Shown: piece after piece, positions 38,578 through 47,533 of the stretch | How the letters are laid out: the number at the start of each line of letters is the position of its first letter | Position numbering within the stretch: the first letter of the stretch is position 1 | Assembly: GCF_039831995.1 (NCBI RefSeq) | Contig: NZ_JBDOIO010000003.1 | Span: forward strand, 1,736,001-1,800,000 | DNA length: 64,000 nt | Source: Paenibacillus pabuli | Lineage (GTDB): Bacteria > Bacillota > Bacilli > Paenibacillales > Paenibacillaceae | Direction: 5' to 3' | Notes under the pieces: generated by a model | The model's input: only the letters and a program-made list of their open reading frames with translations | What the model was told of the DNA's origin: nothing | Database searches by the model: none | Translations under genes and position numbers: made by a program

Positions 38578-40619
38578 ACTCGCATATCCACCCCTTTGTA
38601 GCGATCAGGGCTGTAATCAGATGCATTTATTTTACGCTCAGCACCCGGTTCCTGGCCGACTGGCCAAGGCTCTGTCTTAAAGGAGAGTAATTGGTATCCC
38701 AGCTTATCCAGGGCCTCATGGATCACTTCCCGCCCGCTATCCAGAAGCGGCCCCATGCCCTCCCGATCGTTGAGTACACGAAGGCTGACAATATTGTTGA
38801 CGACATGCACATCGACCAGAGTAGGCCCGAGACTCTTCATGTCCAGATCAAACCACAACCTGCAATTCGATGCATCCAGTTCACCACGCTGGCCCCGCCG
38901 GGATTGTATCTGTACAGACGCGGTCTCTTCTCCGTTGGGTCCGGTAATCGGGATGAACCAGTGCATCTGGGCAAAGGTAGAGCCTCGGTCGGTTGTCAGC
39001 AGCAACTGCTGACCCGTCAGGTATTGCACAGCCTGCCCGGCGGCTTCCTTCAGGGCCGCCGGGGCACTGTCGCTGCTGGCAAGCTGCAGCAGCAAGCCCT
39101 TCAGCGAGTCCGCAGAGCCTGGACTCGCCGGCTCACCCACGCGCGGCTGCGCAGCCGCGCCGTGCACCGCCTGCTGCTCGTGCTCCGCACCGAGCAGCTT
39201 CAGCACGCGCCCCACCCACGGGTCTCCCTCGTGGGTGACAGGCGCGTGCTGTGCGGCAGCGCCCGCAGGTGCTGCCGCACTCCCCCCAGCCGGCAGCGCA
39301 TCAGCGCCGGCTGGCATAGGCTGCGGCACGCCTCCGGCAGCCGCAGCCGCCTGGCCGCCCGCAGGTGCAGGGGCGGCCTGTGCTGCCGCACCAGGCTGTG
39401 CCGGTGCGGCAGTGGACGCGCTGCGCAGCGCGTCCAGCAGGGCCAGCAGCTTCGGCGCCAGCTGCGCTGCCGTTGGTGCTCCTGCCCCGGCTTGCGCTGC
39501 TGCGGGCGAAGCACTCGCAGCTGCAGGCGTCTCTGCGCGGCCTTCTGTTCGCCCAGCCGCGCCCCCTTCCTGCTGGCCGGCAATCGCTCGGCCAGCAGCC
39601 ACATCCGCTGCTGCCCCAGGTATACCCTGACGGCCTGCTTCGGCTGCACGCTGGCTCTCTCCTGGGATTCCCGTCCCTGCCTGAATGCCTGATCCTGATT
39701 TTCCAGCCGTCTCCGCTTGTCCGGTTCCAGATTTCATTCCATCCTCAGGACTCCCTGTGCCTGAGCCGGTCTGTACAGCTCCGCGCACGTCAGCCGCTGC
39801 ACTATTGTTCGACATCGGAACAGTTCCGGCTCCTACTGGTGCTGTAGTTGTACCTTGCGGCAATGGTGCCGTATGGCCAGAGGTTCCCGCCTGACGTCCT
39901 CCAGACGGAGACATTCCAGAATCATCCGTCTGCTGCCCTCCGGCAACTGTCATAGGCAAACCACCCGGCACTGGCAGCTTTGGCGTACCTGCCTGTTCTC
40001 CCGTCAACGCGGTTTTGCCCGCATTCTGAATAAGAAATGTTTCCAATTGCTCCGTTAACCCTTTTAGCAGCTGGTGGAGGGGTGGACCAAATACCGTCTG
40101 ATGCAGACCTTTTACCGTCTCCGCCGTGATTGGTAGACCACGCTGAAAAGCAATTCCCGTCGCCTGCACCCACTCCTCCACAGGTACCTGAGCAGGTTTG
40201 GCAGTCATCATATTTTGAACCATGGCCACATTATCCTTCGTAAGCGGTAACCCGCTGCGCTGCATGGCGAGCAGCAGTTCCCGATTCCCCTTGGTATCCG
40301 GCAGCCCTACCTCTTGAAGCAAATTGTTTAAGGATGCTTGCGGCAGTTCAGACAACGTGCCTGCCAGCGGCTTCATAACGGTCACCCCATTCTCTCCGGG
40401 CGGCTGTACCTGAAGTAGTGTGGTTTCTCCTGGGCGAAGAGGTGTCTCGAGCTTGGCACGTACCTGTACGCCCTGAATTTGCAGAACAGCATCTCCACCA
40501 TCCTCTGAGACACTTACGACAGATCCACGTACAACCTGACCCTCCTTAAGCTCAAGCGGCTTGGCATTCCCCGGCTTGCTGTCTCCCAGGAGACCACGAA
40601 TCATGGAGCTAATATTCAC
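38574..40619 (-). CDS. ylqG: YlqG-type protein, FliK-like with alanine-proline-rich central region
   Basis: This 681-residue protein starts MNISSMIRGLLGDSKPGN. The N-terminal part (1-180) is a beta-rich domain with a KLETPLRPGETTLLQVQP segment. The middle (about 200-500) is low complexity, rich in Ala, Gly, Pro and Gln, and is encoded by DNA far higher in GC than its surroundings. The C-terminal part (about 505-650) has FliK-like features (DASNCRLWFDLDMKSLGPTLVDVHV). It is encoded between rnhB and the FlhB-C-like ylqH. The pair looks like a small cousin of fliK-flhB. Function is unknown. Confidence 0.75.
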   Translation of the reverse strand: MNISSMIRGLLGDSKPGNAKPLELKEGQVVRGSVVSVSEDGGDAVLQIQGVQVRAKLETPLRPGETTLLQVQPPGENGVTVMKPLAGTLSELPQASLNNLLQEVGLPDTKGNRELLLAMQRSGLPLTKDNVAMVQNMMTAKPAQVPVEEWVQATGIAFQRGLPITAETVKGLHQTVFGPPLHQLLKGLTEQLETFLIQNAGKTALTGEQAGTPKLPVPGGLPMTVAGGQQTDDSGMSPSGGRQAGTSGHTAPLPQGTTTAPVGAGTVPMSNNSAAADVRGAVQTGSGTGSPEDGMKSGTGQAETAGKSGSGIQAGTGIPGESQRAAEAGRQGIPGAAADVAAGRAIAGQQEGGAAGRTEGRAETPAAASASPAAAQAGAGAPTAAQLAPKLLALLDALRSASTAAPAQPGAAAQAAPAPAGGQAAAAAGGVPQPMPAGADALPAGGSAAAPAGAAAQHAPVTHEGDPWVGRVLKLLGAEHEQQAVHGAAAQPRVGEPASPGSADSLKGLLLQLASSDSAPAALKEAAGQAVQYLTGQQLLLTTDRGSTFAQMHWFIPITGPNGEETASVQIQSRRGQRGELDASNCRLWFDLDMKSLGPTLVDVHVVNNIVSLRVLNDREGMGPLLDSGREVIHEALDKLGYQLLSFKTEPWPVGQEPGAERKINASDYSPDRYKGVDMRV

Positions 40620-40649
40620 GGTTCTCTCCCTCCTTCCCTTACGCTTTGG

Positions 40650-41351
40650 TTAAAATAAAGTATGCTGCTCGCCGAGCAGATTGCCGAGAAAGCTCCGACG
40701 GTGCATCGGCGTGGCTCCAAGAGCCATGATCTGTTCGCGATGAAACTTCGTTGCATATCCCTTATGTATCGACAGACCATATTCCGGATATAACGTCTCC
40801 CATTCGTCCTTGCAGAGCCGATCGCGGGTTACCTTCGCGATTATGGATGCTGCTGCGATGGACTGGCTGTTGGCATCCCCTTTGATAATGGAGACCTGGG
40901 GGACGTTGACGTCCACTTTTTCGGCATCAACTAATAGATAATCAGGCACACCGTCCAGAGCCTCTACCGCACGTTTCATTGCAAGTCGGGTAGCCTGTTT
41001 AATATTGAGACGATCTATTGTTTCTGCATCCGCAAAACCTACACCTACGGACAACGCCTTTTCCATAATTACGTCATACAGAGCTTCACGCTTCTTCTCT
41101 GTTAGTTTTTTGGAATCATTGACACCCTCCAGTATCAGATCACGAGGCAATATGACAGCAGCGGCCACTACATCTCCGAATAGACATCCCCTGCCCACCT
41201 CATCAATCCCCGCAATTCGCTCAAAACCACTCTCCCAATACTCCCGCTCATGAAGCAGCAGATCACGGGGTTCACTCTCTGCTTTTTTCTTCTTCGATTC
41301 AGAAGAAGGTTCCAGTGGTATCAATTCATTCATTTCATTAAGTTCTGTCAT
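40650..41351 (-). CDS. rnhB: Ribonuclease HII (RnhB)
   Basis: The frame is 233 residues from the ATG of MTELNEMNEL, chosen because GAGGAG lies nine bases before; an upstream GTG is less likely. The RNase HII core is AGIDEVGRGCLFGDVVAAA, and the DSKKLT motif and SIHKGYATKFH region follow. It cuts RNA in RNA-DNA hybrids. It lies 30 bases before ylqG. Confidence 0.95.
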   Translation of the reverse strand: MTELNEMNELIPLEPSSESKKKKAESEPRDLLLHEREYWESGFERIAGIDEVGRGCLFGDVVAAAVILPRDLILEGVNDSKKLTEKKREALYDVIMEKALSVGVGFADAETIDRLNIKQATRLAMKRAVEALDGVPDYLLVDAEKVDVNVPQVSIIKGDANSQSIAAASIIAKVTRDRLCKDEWETLYPEYGLSIHKGYATKFHREQIMALGATPMHRRSFLGNLLGEQHTLF

Positions 41352-41974
41352 TTCTTTCATCTCCTCTACCCACGCTTGCTTCACAACGTTTCTCTCTTAT
41401 AAGCCATTGATAATGCTTCAATCCACCACAATACCACACGTATAAAAGGAAGCTTCCTCAACAATTCGTTTAGCTGATGATATCTCAATCCCTGGAAACC
41501 TCTTGGGTAATCCGCCAACCGCTTGACACACTGATATGTTCAGTTCAAGAGATAATCACTTGCTCTCTTGATTACACTCTGAACTTAGTACTCTGTAATA
41601 GACGCAGATTCTCGCTCTTTGTTTTTCAGATTAGCAAATATCACATCATCTTCATGAGCAGCTGGATATGCATATATGATAATAAGTGTTGGTTTCTTCA
41701 TTTATCGGTATCTGGAGATTTAAATTGAAGATATTCTGTAATAGACCAGCCCAATCGCTTTAACTCTCATCATAGCACGATTTCAACACCCCAGATATAC
41801 ACACAAGACAATCTCATCCTTTCCTATTTGTGGACCTCTTCTATCCCTGTTTTTATAATGGCAACTCTATCAGAGGCTTCTCATATTTTTTGTACAAATG
41901 ACAAAAGCGACCGCTCCCGGTAATCCGGTAACGGCCGCTTCTTTCGGCTCAACATCGTAATGTGAAAATCAGTT
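41352..41974. other. Spacer between rbgA and rnhB, about 620 bases
   Basis: No gene is convincing. It holds the rbgA terminator (41902-41940) and an imperfect inverted repeat at 41538-41584. An 83-codon plus-strand frame at 41477-41728 has no usable start site. The strand of any promoter for rnhB is unclear by eye. Confidence 0.5.
41902..41940 (-). terminator. Terminator after rbgA
   Basis: AAGCGGCCG...CCGG paired with CCGG...CGG-CGCTT makes a GC-rich stem of about 14 base pairs, followed by TTTTGT on the minus strand. It lies about 35 bases after the rbgA stop. Confidence 0.7.
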
Positions 41975-42838
41975 TTAATATGGAGCTTCCATAGAGAAAC
42001 GCCCCATCTTGCCTGCACGCAACTCACGCAGAAATGCACGTGATGCCTTTTCCAGATCCACACGTCCGCCGCTAACGATACAGCCCCGTTTACGACCAAC
42101 CTGTTCCATGATGGCTATAACGCTATCCGAGTCGTCTGCATCCTTGGAGAACTCCTGAAGCTCGTAACGTTCCTCCAGAGCATCCCAGTAGTAACGCATC
42201 AGGTAACTGATTGCAAAGAATGCGATATCCTCGGCATTGAGGATCTCTTCCTTGATGGCTCCTGTAACCGCAAGTCGATAACCTACATTCTGATCCTCGA
42301 ATTTGGGCCACAAAATACCTGGAGTATCGAGCAGTTCCATCTCTTTGCCCACTTTAATCCATTGTTGACCCTTTGTTACGCCAGGACGATCTCCTGTCGC
42401 CGCAATGTTTCGACCAGCGAGCCGGTTAATCAATGTGGATTTCCCAACGTTGGGAATACCTACAATGAGTGCACGAACTGCACGCGGGTTAATGCCTTTT
42501 GCCAGTTGACGATCAATCTTCTCTTTTAGCAGCAATCTTGCTTGTGCGGGAATGTCTTTTACATTGGTACCTGTAGAAGCATCCACAGGGAATGCGGTGA
42601 TTCCCTCATTTTTGAAATGGGCAATCCATTCCTGCGTCACCTTAGCATCAGCAAGGTCAGACTTGTTTAACAGAATCATCCGGGGCTTACCCTGTAAAAT
42701 TTCATCAATCATCGGATTTCGGCTGGAGACAGGCAGACGGGCATCCAGCAGTTCGATGACCACGTCAATCAGCTTTAACTTATCCTGAATCTGGCGTCTG
42801 GCCCGGGTCATGTGACCTGGAAACCATTGTATCGTCAC
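41975..42838 (-). CDS. rbgA: RbgA (YlqF) ribosome assembly GTPase
   Basis: This 287-residue circularly permuted GTPase has NKSD (58-61) before G1 GIPNVGKS (127-134), with DTPG (171-174) after, which is the YlqF arrangement. It helps in late assembly of the 50S subunit. The C-terminal ANTAR-like RNA-binding part is present. It starts [17 protein letters not shown], the standard N-terminus. Confidence 0.96.
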   Translation of the reverse strand: MTIQWFPGHMTRARRQIQDKLKLIDVVIELLDARLPVSSRNPMIDEILQGKPRMILLNKSDLADAKVTQEWIAHFKNEGITAFPVDASTGTNVKDIPAQARLLLKEKIDRQLAKGINPRAVRALIVGIPNVGKSTLINRLAGRNIAATGDRPGVTKGQQWIKVGKEMELLDTPGILWPKFEDQNVGYRLAVTGAIKEEILNAEDIAFFAISYLMRYYWDALEERYELQEFSKDADDSDSVIAIMEQVGRKRGCIVSGGRVDLEKASRAFLRELRAGKMGRFSMEAPY

Positions 42839-43001
42839 CTTGTCTTCACCTCATTATTTAATGATATATACGCTAATGCTACAATTCACTTCGTCACTTT
42901 CATTGGCAAAACATGTTTCCGGTCGCGGGTATCCCCATTCTTATTTTGCCCTCTCTGGTAGCGAGTAAACGATATATTTAGCTTATATATCCTGAACTTG
43001 A

Positions 43002-43619
43002 TTAGTGGTTAATCCACTTGATATCACCGATCGGCCAGAAAATAACATCTGCACGTCCTACGATATCTTCTAGAGACACGTATCCAATCATACGGCTATC
43101 CGTACTGTTCGGACGATTATCGCCCATTACAAATACATGACCTTCTGGTACCTTTCCATCCGGGAATTGCTCATTCGGGAAGTCCTTCACATTGTAGGTT
43201 CCACCATTCGCTTCGGCTGCATCAATCGCTCCCTGAATGTAGGTCTCATTCACTTTCTCTCCGTTTACCATAACCGTATCACCACTCACCTGAACTGTAT
43301 CACCAGCTACAGCAATGACACGTTTAATGAAATCACGTCCTTCAGAAGGAACATGGAATACGATAACCTCTCCGCGCTGTGGTTCCCGGATATCGTACAG
43401 GATTTCATTCACGATGACACGTTCACCTGTATGGAAATTCGGCTGCATGGAAGGTCCGTCCACGACAAACGGTTTGAATAATAACCATCGAATTAAAATA
43501 ACGAGCACCAATGCGATCACAATCGCTTTGAGCCATTCGACAATCTCATTTTTGGCTTTTTTGGATCGACTGCCTTTCTCTTCGGCAGAATTGTCCTGGT
43601 GTTGAACTTCCTGTTCCAT
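43002..43619 (-). CDS. lepB: Type I signal peptidase
   Basis: The chosen ATG gives 205 residues (MEQEVQHQDN), with AGAGGAAG upstream. A membrane anchor spans about 30-48. Catalytic S57 is in GPSMQP and K99 in RDFIKRVIAVAGD. The motif GDNRPNSTDSR near the C-terminus completes the family. It removes signal peptides outside the membrane. It lies downstream of rplS, before rbgA. Confidence 0.93.
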   Translation of the reverse strand: MEQEVQHQDNSAEEKGSRSKKAKNEIVEWLKAIVIALVLVILIRWLLFKPFVVDGPSMQPNFHTGERVIVNEILYDIREPQRGEVIVFHVPSEGRDFIKRVIAVAGDTVQVSGDTVMVNGEKVNETYIQGAIDAAEANGGTYNVKDFPNEQFPDGKVPEGHVFVMGDNRPNSTDSRMIGYVSLEDIVGRADVIFWPIGDIKWINH

Positions 43620-43870
43620 TATTGATCTTCCTCTCTTCACGGTACATGTTATAGCAGTTTACACATCCAGCATTTTCACATCATTCATTTCATTGAATTC
43701 ATGCAAAATTCTCAAATCAGTTATGTACTTCTACACGAGCATTTCATTCCGGTACAAATTATCCATATTACCTATGCCCTAACTGATTACACAAGCCTCC
43801 CGGACTCTCACGCGTGTGCCGCCATACCATTTTACTCGGAAGTGTACCTCCGGTTCAACTTTTCCCAGAC

Positions 43871-43900
43871 AAAAACGAAAAGGGCTTGTCTCCAAGCCCT
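43871..43900 (-). terminator. Terminator after rplS
   Basis: AGGGCTTG-GAGA-CAAGCCCT makes a perfect stem, followed by TTTCGTTTTTG on the minus strand. Confidence 0.85.
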
Positions 43901-43917
43901 CTCCGGTATCCGTTATA

Positions 43918-44259
43918 TTAACGAATTTCTTTAATTCTCGCTGCTTTACCGCGTAGTTCACGAAGATAATAAAGCTTCGCACGACGCACTTTACCACGGC
44001 GAGCCACATCGATTTTATCGATTTTAGGGGAATGAAGCGGGAAAGTTCTTTCCACACCTACACCGTAAGAAATTTTACGAACTGTAAAAGTCTCACTGAT
44101 TCCACCACCACGGCGCTTGATCACAACACCTTCGAACAATTGGATACGCTCACGAGTTCCCTCGATAACCTTAACGTGCACTTTCAAAGTGTCACCAGGA
44201 CGAAAACTCGGAATATCTTTGCGAAGTTGTTCTTGAGTAATCGCTTGAACGATATTCAT
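43918..44259 (-). CDS. rplS: 50S ribosomal protein L19
   Basis: This 113-residue protein has all L19 signatures, such as [23 protein letters not shown], and [17 protein letters not shown]. It is at the interface of the two subunits. In this genome it is separated from trmD by three accessory genes and has its own promoter and a leader. Confidence 0.97.
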   Translation of the reverse strand: MNIVQAITQEQLRKDIPSFRPGDTLKVHVKVIEGTRERIQLFEGVVIKRRGGGISETFTVRKISYGVGVERTFPLHSPKIDKIDVARRGKVRRAKLYYLRELRGKAARIKEIR

Positions 44260-44279
44260 CTATGACTCCCTCCTTCCGT

Positions 44280-44314
44280 ACAGGCGTTCATACTTCTTCC
44301 GGAGAACACCCTGT
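44280..44314 (-). ncRNA. Candidate L19 ribosomal protein leader
   Basis: On the minus strand, ACAGG-GTGTTC pairs with GAACGC-CTGT to form a stem just before the rplS ribosome binding site. The place and form match the L19 leader known in Bacillales. If so, it would give autoregulation by L19. This is by eye only. Confidence 0.4.
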
Positions 44315-44361
44315 CTCCTTCATTATCCATAGAGGACCGCCGTATTCCACATAACAGAATT

Positions 44362-44390
44362 ATTGTACCATGCCATATATCAAAACACAA
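44362..44390 (-). promoter_or_regulatory. Sigma-A-type promoter of rplS
   Basis: On the minus strand TTGTGT (44385-44390) and TACAAT (44362-44367) are separated by 17 bases. It is about 100 bases upstream of the rplS ATG. Confidence 0.6.
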
Positions 44391-44567
44391 GAAAAAATAA
44401 ACATAATATCTCAAACTACTCTTCCATCTGAAGTCAACCACATTACGGAAAAAATAATGTAACTTTCTGTCAAGAATGTTCGTCTATGATATAGCTTGGC
44501 GGATTACTGAATGACTGTCTGAAATTGCGCTAAGAAACGAAATTGTATAAGGAGAAACAACCGAGCT

Positions 44568-45533
44568 ATGAAATATTGGAAAAGATTTATCCTTGCGGCA
44601 CTAGCCGCAATCACCTGTATCATTACGCTATATGCCTATGCTGTTAATCATCCGACCAATGCACTATCACACAAAGCATGCACATCCTGGGACATGGTCA
44701 AACGTAAAGCGTTCCTGATGTCTCACACGGACTACTCAAGCAAGACCGGGCTGAATCTGGCTACCTTTCAAGTTGCGCCTGGTACGGCTACAGAAGTTCC
44801 TGTACTCATGTATCACTACATACAACCCAAAGCGAATAATCACGAAACAGGAAACAAATCGATAATTAATCTTGAAGATTTCGAAGACAATATGAAGTAC
44901 TTGTATGATGAAGGGTATCATACGATTACACTGGAGCAGCTAGAAGACTACGTAAATGGTCTGATCTCACTGCCGAAGAAATCTATTGTCATCACTTTTG
45001 ATGATGGATATCAGAACAATTATACACTTGCCTATCCCGTGCTCAAAAAATATAATTTTCATGCTTCCCTTTTTGTCATCGGCAGCAAGATTCAGGATCA
45101 GCCAGCTGATTTTGATCCCGCCAAGAAAACGTTTATCTCCGAACCGGAGATGAAGGCTGCAGCAGACGTGTTTGAGTTTAACAGCCACACCTACAACCTG
45201 CATCACAAGGGGTTTATGCGCTGCGGTGAGAGCGTGCCTGTAGGACTCGATACAAGCCTGCTGAACGATGACATCAAGATGATGAAGGAAAAAGGAATCG
45301 ATACGCCCTATCTGGCTTACCCTTTCGGTTATACCAGCACACAGATGATTTATCACCTGCAGCAAAATGGTTATCGTATGGCCTTCTCCGTTCGTTCCGG
45401 GTTTGTTCGTCCGGGTGATAATCCGATGAAGCTACCAAGACTAACGGTGACGACCGGGACGGATTTGGCCAAATTGCTTAACCCCGAAGCCGATCAGTCA
45501 GATATACTCCCTCTGGTCGATATCAGTCAATAG
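44568..45533 (+). CDS. Membrane-anchored polysaccharide deacetylase (CE4 family)
   Basis: This 321-residue protein has an N-terminal membrane anchor or signal (about residues 6-26). The CE4 NodB domain starts near residue 80, with the metal-binding TFDDGYQNN and HTYNLH motifs (SHTYNLHH) and AYPFGY. It probably removes acetyl groups from a cell-surface sugar polymer outside the membrane. An AAGGAG site lies upstream of the ATG. The gene stands alone on the plus strand between two minus-strand genes. Confidence 0.85.
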   Translation: MKYWKRFILAALAAITCIITLYAYAVNHPTNALSHKACTSWDMVKRKAFLMSHTDYSSKTGLNLATFQVAPGTATEVPVLMYHYIQPKANNHETGNKSIINLEDFEDNMKYLYDEGYHTITLEQLEDYVNGLISLPKKSIVITFDDGYQNNYTLAYPVLKKYNFHASLFVIGSKIQDQPADFDPAKKTFISEPEMKAAADVFEFNSHTYNLHHKGFMRCGESVPVGLDTSLLNDDIKMMKEKGIDTPYLAYPFGYTSTQMIYHLQQNGYRMAFSVRSGFVRPGDNPMKLPRLTVTTGTDLAKLLNPEADQSDILPLVDISQ

Positions 45534-45536
45534 AAG

Positions 45537-46784
45537 CTATATTAACACTTCTCCGCCTGGATATAGAGTCGAGCTGTACAGTCTTTTGGACTGCGGCTCG
45601 GCTTTTTTGGTGGTCCTTGCGGCCAGTTCAACTTTAGAGCTGGAATACAGGACAGCTTCGTTCGCATCGTAGATGATGATCTGTTCCTTCCCGGACTGAC
45701 AGAGATCCGCATGTACGGCATATCCTTCTTTTCCGAATTCTGCAATCGTTTGCATCTCTCCATCCACCAAAGAAGGCAGCACACCTCCGCCTCTGCGATA
45801 CGCCAATATATAATCCAGTCCGCTATCATTCCAGTCACGTACAGGCTCTATAATCGTTAGCCATCCACGTGTAGTACGATCTTCCTTCCAGAGTTCTCTT
45901 CCCTCGCAATCCAATAAAAACATGCCGTCTTTACCGTGTTCATCTCCGCGGACAATACGATCAAGACCAGCAATTTGCAAACCGCTCAACCCGTCGCAAA
46001 ACCTCCCTAACGCAATGTGTTGTGATTCAATTGAATCGGCATAGCGCCATTTCTCACGGCCGTAACGGTCCATCATTACGGTTACACTGCCGCCGATAAC
46101 AATTTCAATGTCACCGTCTCCGTCCACATCTCCAAACCAGATACAATCGGCATGATCGTCCAGATCTGTACAAGACCACAGCAAGGTTCCGTCATGATCC
46201 AGCATGTCATAGCCTGCCATAACCTCATCCTTCCCATCAGCATCAATATCGTATACCCATGGAAAATGTCCAACATTGCCTTCGTGCTTCCATAGAAGAT
46301 TAAAATCATGATCAAGTGCCCATAAGGTTTTATAACGATCTTTCAGTATGACATCCAGCTTCTGTTTATCCCCGGTCAGATTCGCAAGAATAATGCAGTC
46401 ATGTGCCTCATCACCCGGTAAAGAATGTGTACTTTTAATATCCCCGGTTTTTCCGTCCAAAACCAGAAACTGTTTATTCATAATACAAACGACTTCATTG
46501 TTCCCGTCTCCATCCCAATCCGCAATTTGAGCGGGGTAATCCGATCCTGGACCACCTGCATCCGGGTCAGGTTTTCCCACTTGCCAGAGGAGCTCTCCAT
46601 CCAGATCATATGCCGTCAGACAGGTTACCTGATGCGGAACATAACGGTCATCAATTCCGCCATCGGCTTGAACCAGCAGCATCTCTAATCGACCATCTCC
46701 ATTCAGGTCCCCAAGAAGCATTTTGCAGCGTTCCCCGGCTTGACTTATATCTACTCTGCCGATCTCGTAAGGCTGATGATACAT
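45537..46784 (-). CDS. FG-GAP/VCBS-type beta-propeller protein, apparently cytoplasmic
   Basis: This 415-residue protein has several Ca-binding-like repeats: DLNGDGRLE, DWDGDGNNE, DIDADGKDE and DVDGDGDIE, plus weaker DWNDSGLD. Its layout resembles propellers of rhamnogalacturonan lyases, but no catalytic domain is present. No signal peptide is visible at the N-terminus (MYHQPYEIGRVDI), so unlike most relatives it may stay in the cytoplasm. The last 25 codons contain a terminator of the convergent deacetylase gene. Confidence 0.7.
   Translation of the reverse strand: MYHQPYEIGRVDISQAGERCKMLLGDLNGDGRLEMLLVQADGGIDDRYVPHQVTCLTAYDLDGELLWQVGKPDPDAGGPGSDYPAQIADWDGDGNNEVVCIMNKQFLVLDGKTGDIKSTHSLPGDEAHDCIILANLTGDKQKLDVILKDRYKTLWALDHDFNLLWKHEGNVGHFPWVYDIDADGKDEVMAGYDMLDHDGTLLWSCTDLDDHADCIWFGDVDGDGDIEIVIGGSVTVMMDRYGREKWRYADSIESQHIALGRFCDGLSGLQIAGLDRIVRGDEHGKDGMFLLDCEGRELWKEDRTTRGWLTIIEPVRDWNDSGLDYILAYRRGGGVLPSLVDGEMQTIAEFGKEGYAVHADLCQSGKEQIIIYDANEAVLYSSSKVELAARTTKKAEPQSKRLYSSTLYPGGEVLI
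45569..45608 (+). terminator. Plus-strand terminator inside the propeller gene
   Basis: GAGC-GTACAGTC pairs with GACTGCGGCTC, followed by GCTTTTTT on the plus strand. It lies about 35 bases after the deacetylase stop, within the coding region of the convergent gene. Confidence 0.75.
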
Positions 46785-46930
46785 AATCTTCCTCCTCCGT
46801 TTTTTCGTTATAGATTCCTCTTACTAAATTTAACATAAAGATCTCATCTATTTTTTATAACTCTTGTGCTGAAATTCTAAAAAATATACTTTCTCATTGT
46901 TTACTCATGCCGTACGTGATCTAAGCATCA

Positions 46931-47308
46931 TCATTTAATCCATTCCAAAAACTCAAGCCGATTGCCAAAAGGATCGTTAACATAAAAGCGTTTTACCCCT
47001 TCATCCGTCCTCGCATTGTCATCTATGATATAAACCTGATTACCGTTTAGATGTTCCTTCAATGCGTCTAAGTTCTGAACGTGAAATGCTGGATGAGCTT
47101 TTGCAGCGGGTACAAAATCTTTTTGTACTCCAATATGCACCTGATGAGTTCCGCAAAGGAACCAAACGCCACCACGTTTTTTTAGAGCTTCAGGTTTAGG
47201 GATCTCTGTCCACCCCATAACGTTATGAAAAAATCTCCGGGCTTCCGCTTCGCATCCTTCTGGAGCCGCAAGTTGGACATGATCAAGACCATAGAAGTTA
47301 TAAGTCAT
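46931..47308 (-). CDS. VOC (glyoxalase/bleomycin resistance) family protein
   Basis: This 125-residue protein has the vicinal oxygen chelate fold, with a candidate metal ligand H10 in GLDHVQLAAP, H55-type and H59-type residues in the centre, and an E near the C-terminus in PFGNRLEFLEW. The family includes glyoxalases and resistance proteins. Substrate is unknown. It lies between the propeller gene and trmD. Confidence 0.8.
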   Translation of the reverse strand: MTYNFYGLDHVQLAAPEGCEAEARRFFHNVMGWTEIPKPEALKKRGGVWFLCGTHQVHIGVQKDFVPAAKAHPAFHVQNLDALKEHLNGNQVYIIDDNARTDEGVKRFYVNDPFGNRLEFLEWIK

Positions 47309-47442
47309 TTAAACAACGCCCTCCTGTTTCATTTAGTAAAACCGGGTTTCATAATATTATTTTATAACAGTCTGCGTGCTAAATCCATCTTTTTACATTT
47401 AAAGTCGTTACGAGAAGTTCAGCATACGCGTCCCCCACAACA

Positions 47443-47480
47443 CAAAAAGACCAACCTTTGTTGCCAAAGGATGGCCTTTA
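47443..47480 (-). terminator. Terminator after trmD
   Basis: AAAGGCCA-CCTTTG pairs with CAAAGG-TGG-CTTT, followed by TTTTTG on the minus strand. It lies about 50 bases after the trmD stop, which separates trmD from the accessory genes. Confidence 0.75.
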
Positions 47481-47533
47481 TACCTTGTGATCGTAGCAAC
47501 ACTACTTATCATGCTATCTTAAAATATTTGCAT

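Larger units (their letters stand above)
44260..44567. other. Divergent spacer between rplS and the polysaccharide deacetylase
   Basis: About 300 bases holding the rplS promoter and candidate leader on the minus strand, and, by position, the promoter of the deacetylase on the plus strand, for which I see no clear consensus. No gene was found. Confidence 0.5.

Noticed and set aside
38691..39692. A 333-codon plus-strand open frame opposite ylqG
   Set aside because: It lies opposite a GC-rich, low-complexity part of ylqG, where stop codons are rare by composition. The translation is rich in R and C with no known domain.
41477..41728. 83-codon plus-strand frame in the rnhB-rbgA gap
   Set aside because: No ribosome binding site; composition and hydrophobic pattern fit chance in AT-rich DNA.
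43715..43788. Inverted repeat AATCAGTTA / TAACTGATT upstream of lepB
   Set aside because: Only 9-base arms spaced by about 56 bases in AT-rich DNA; likely chance.
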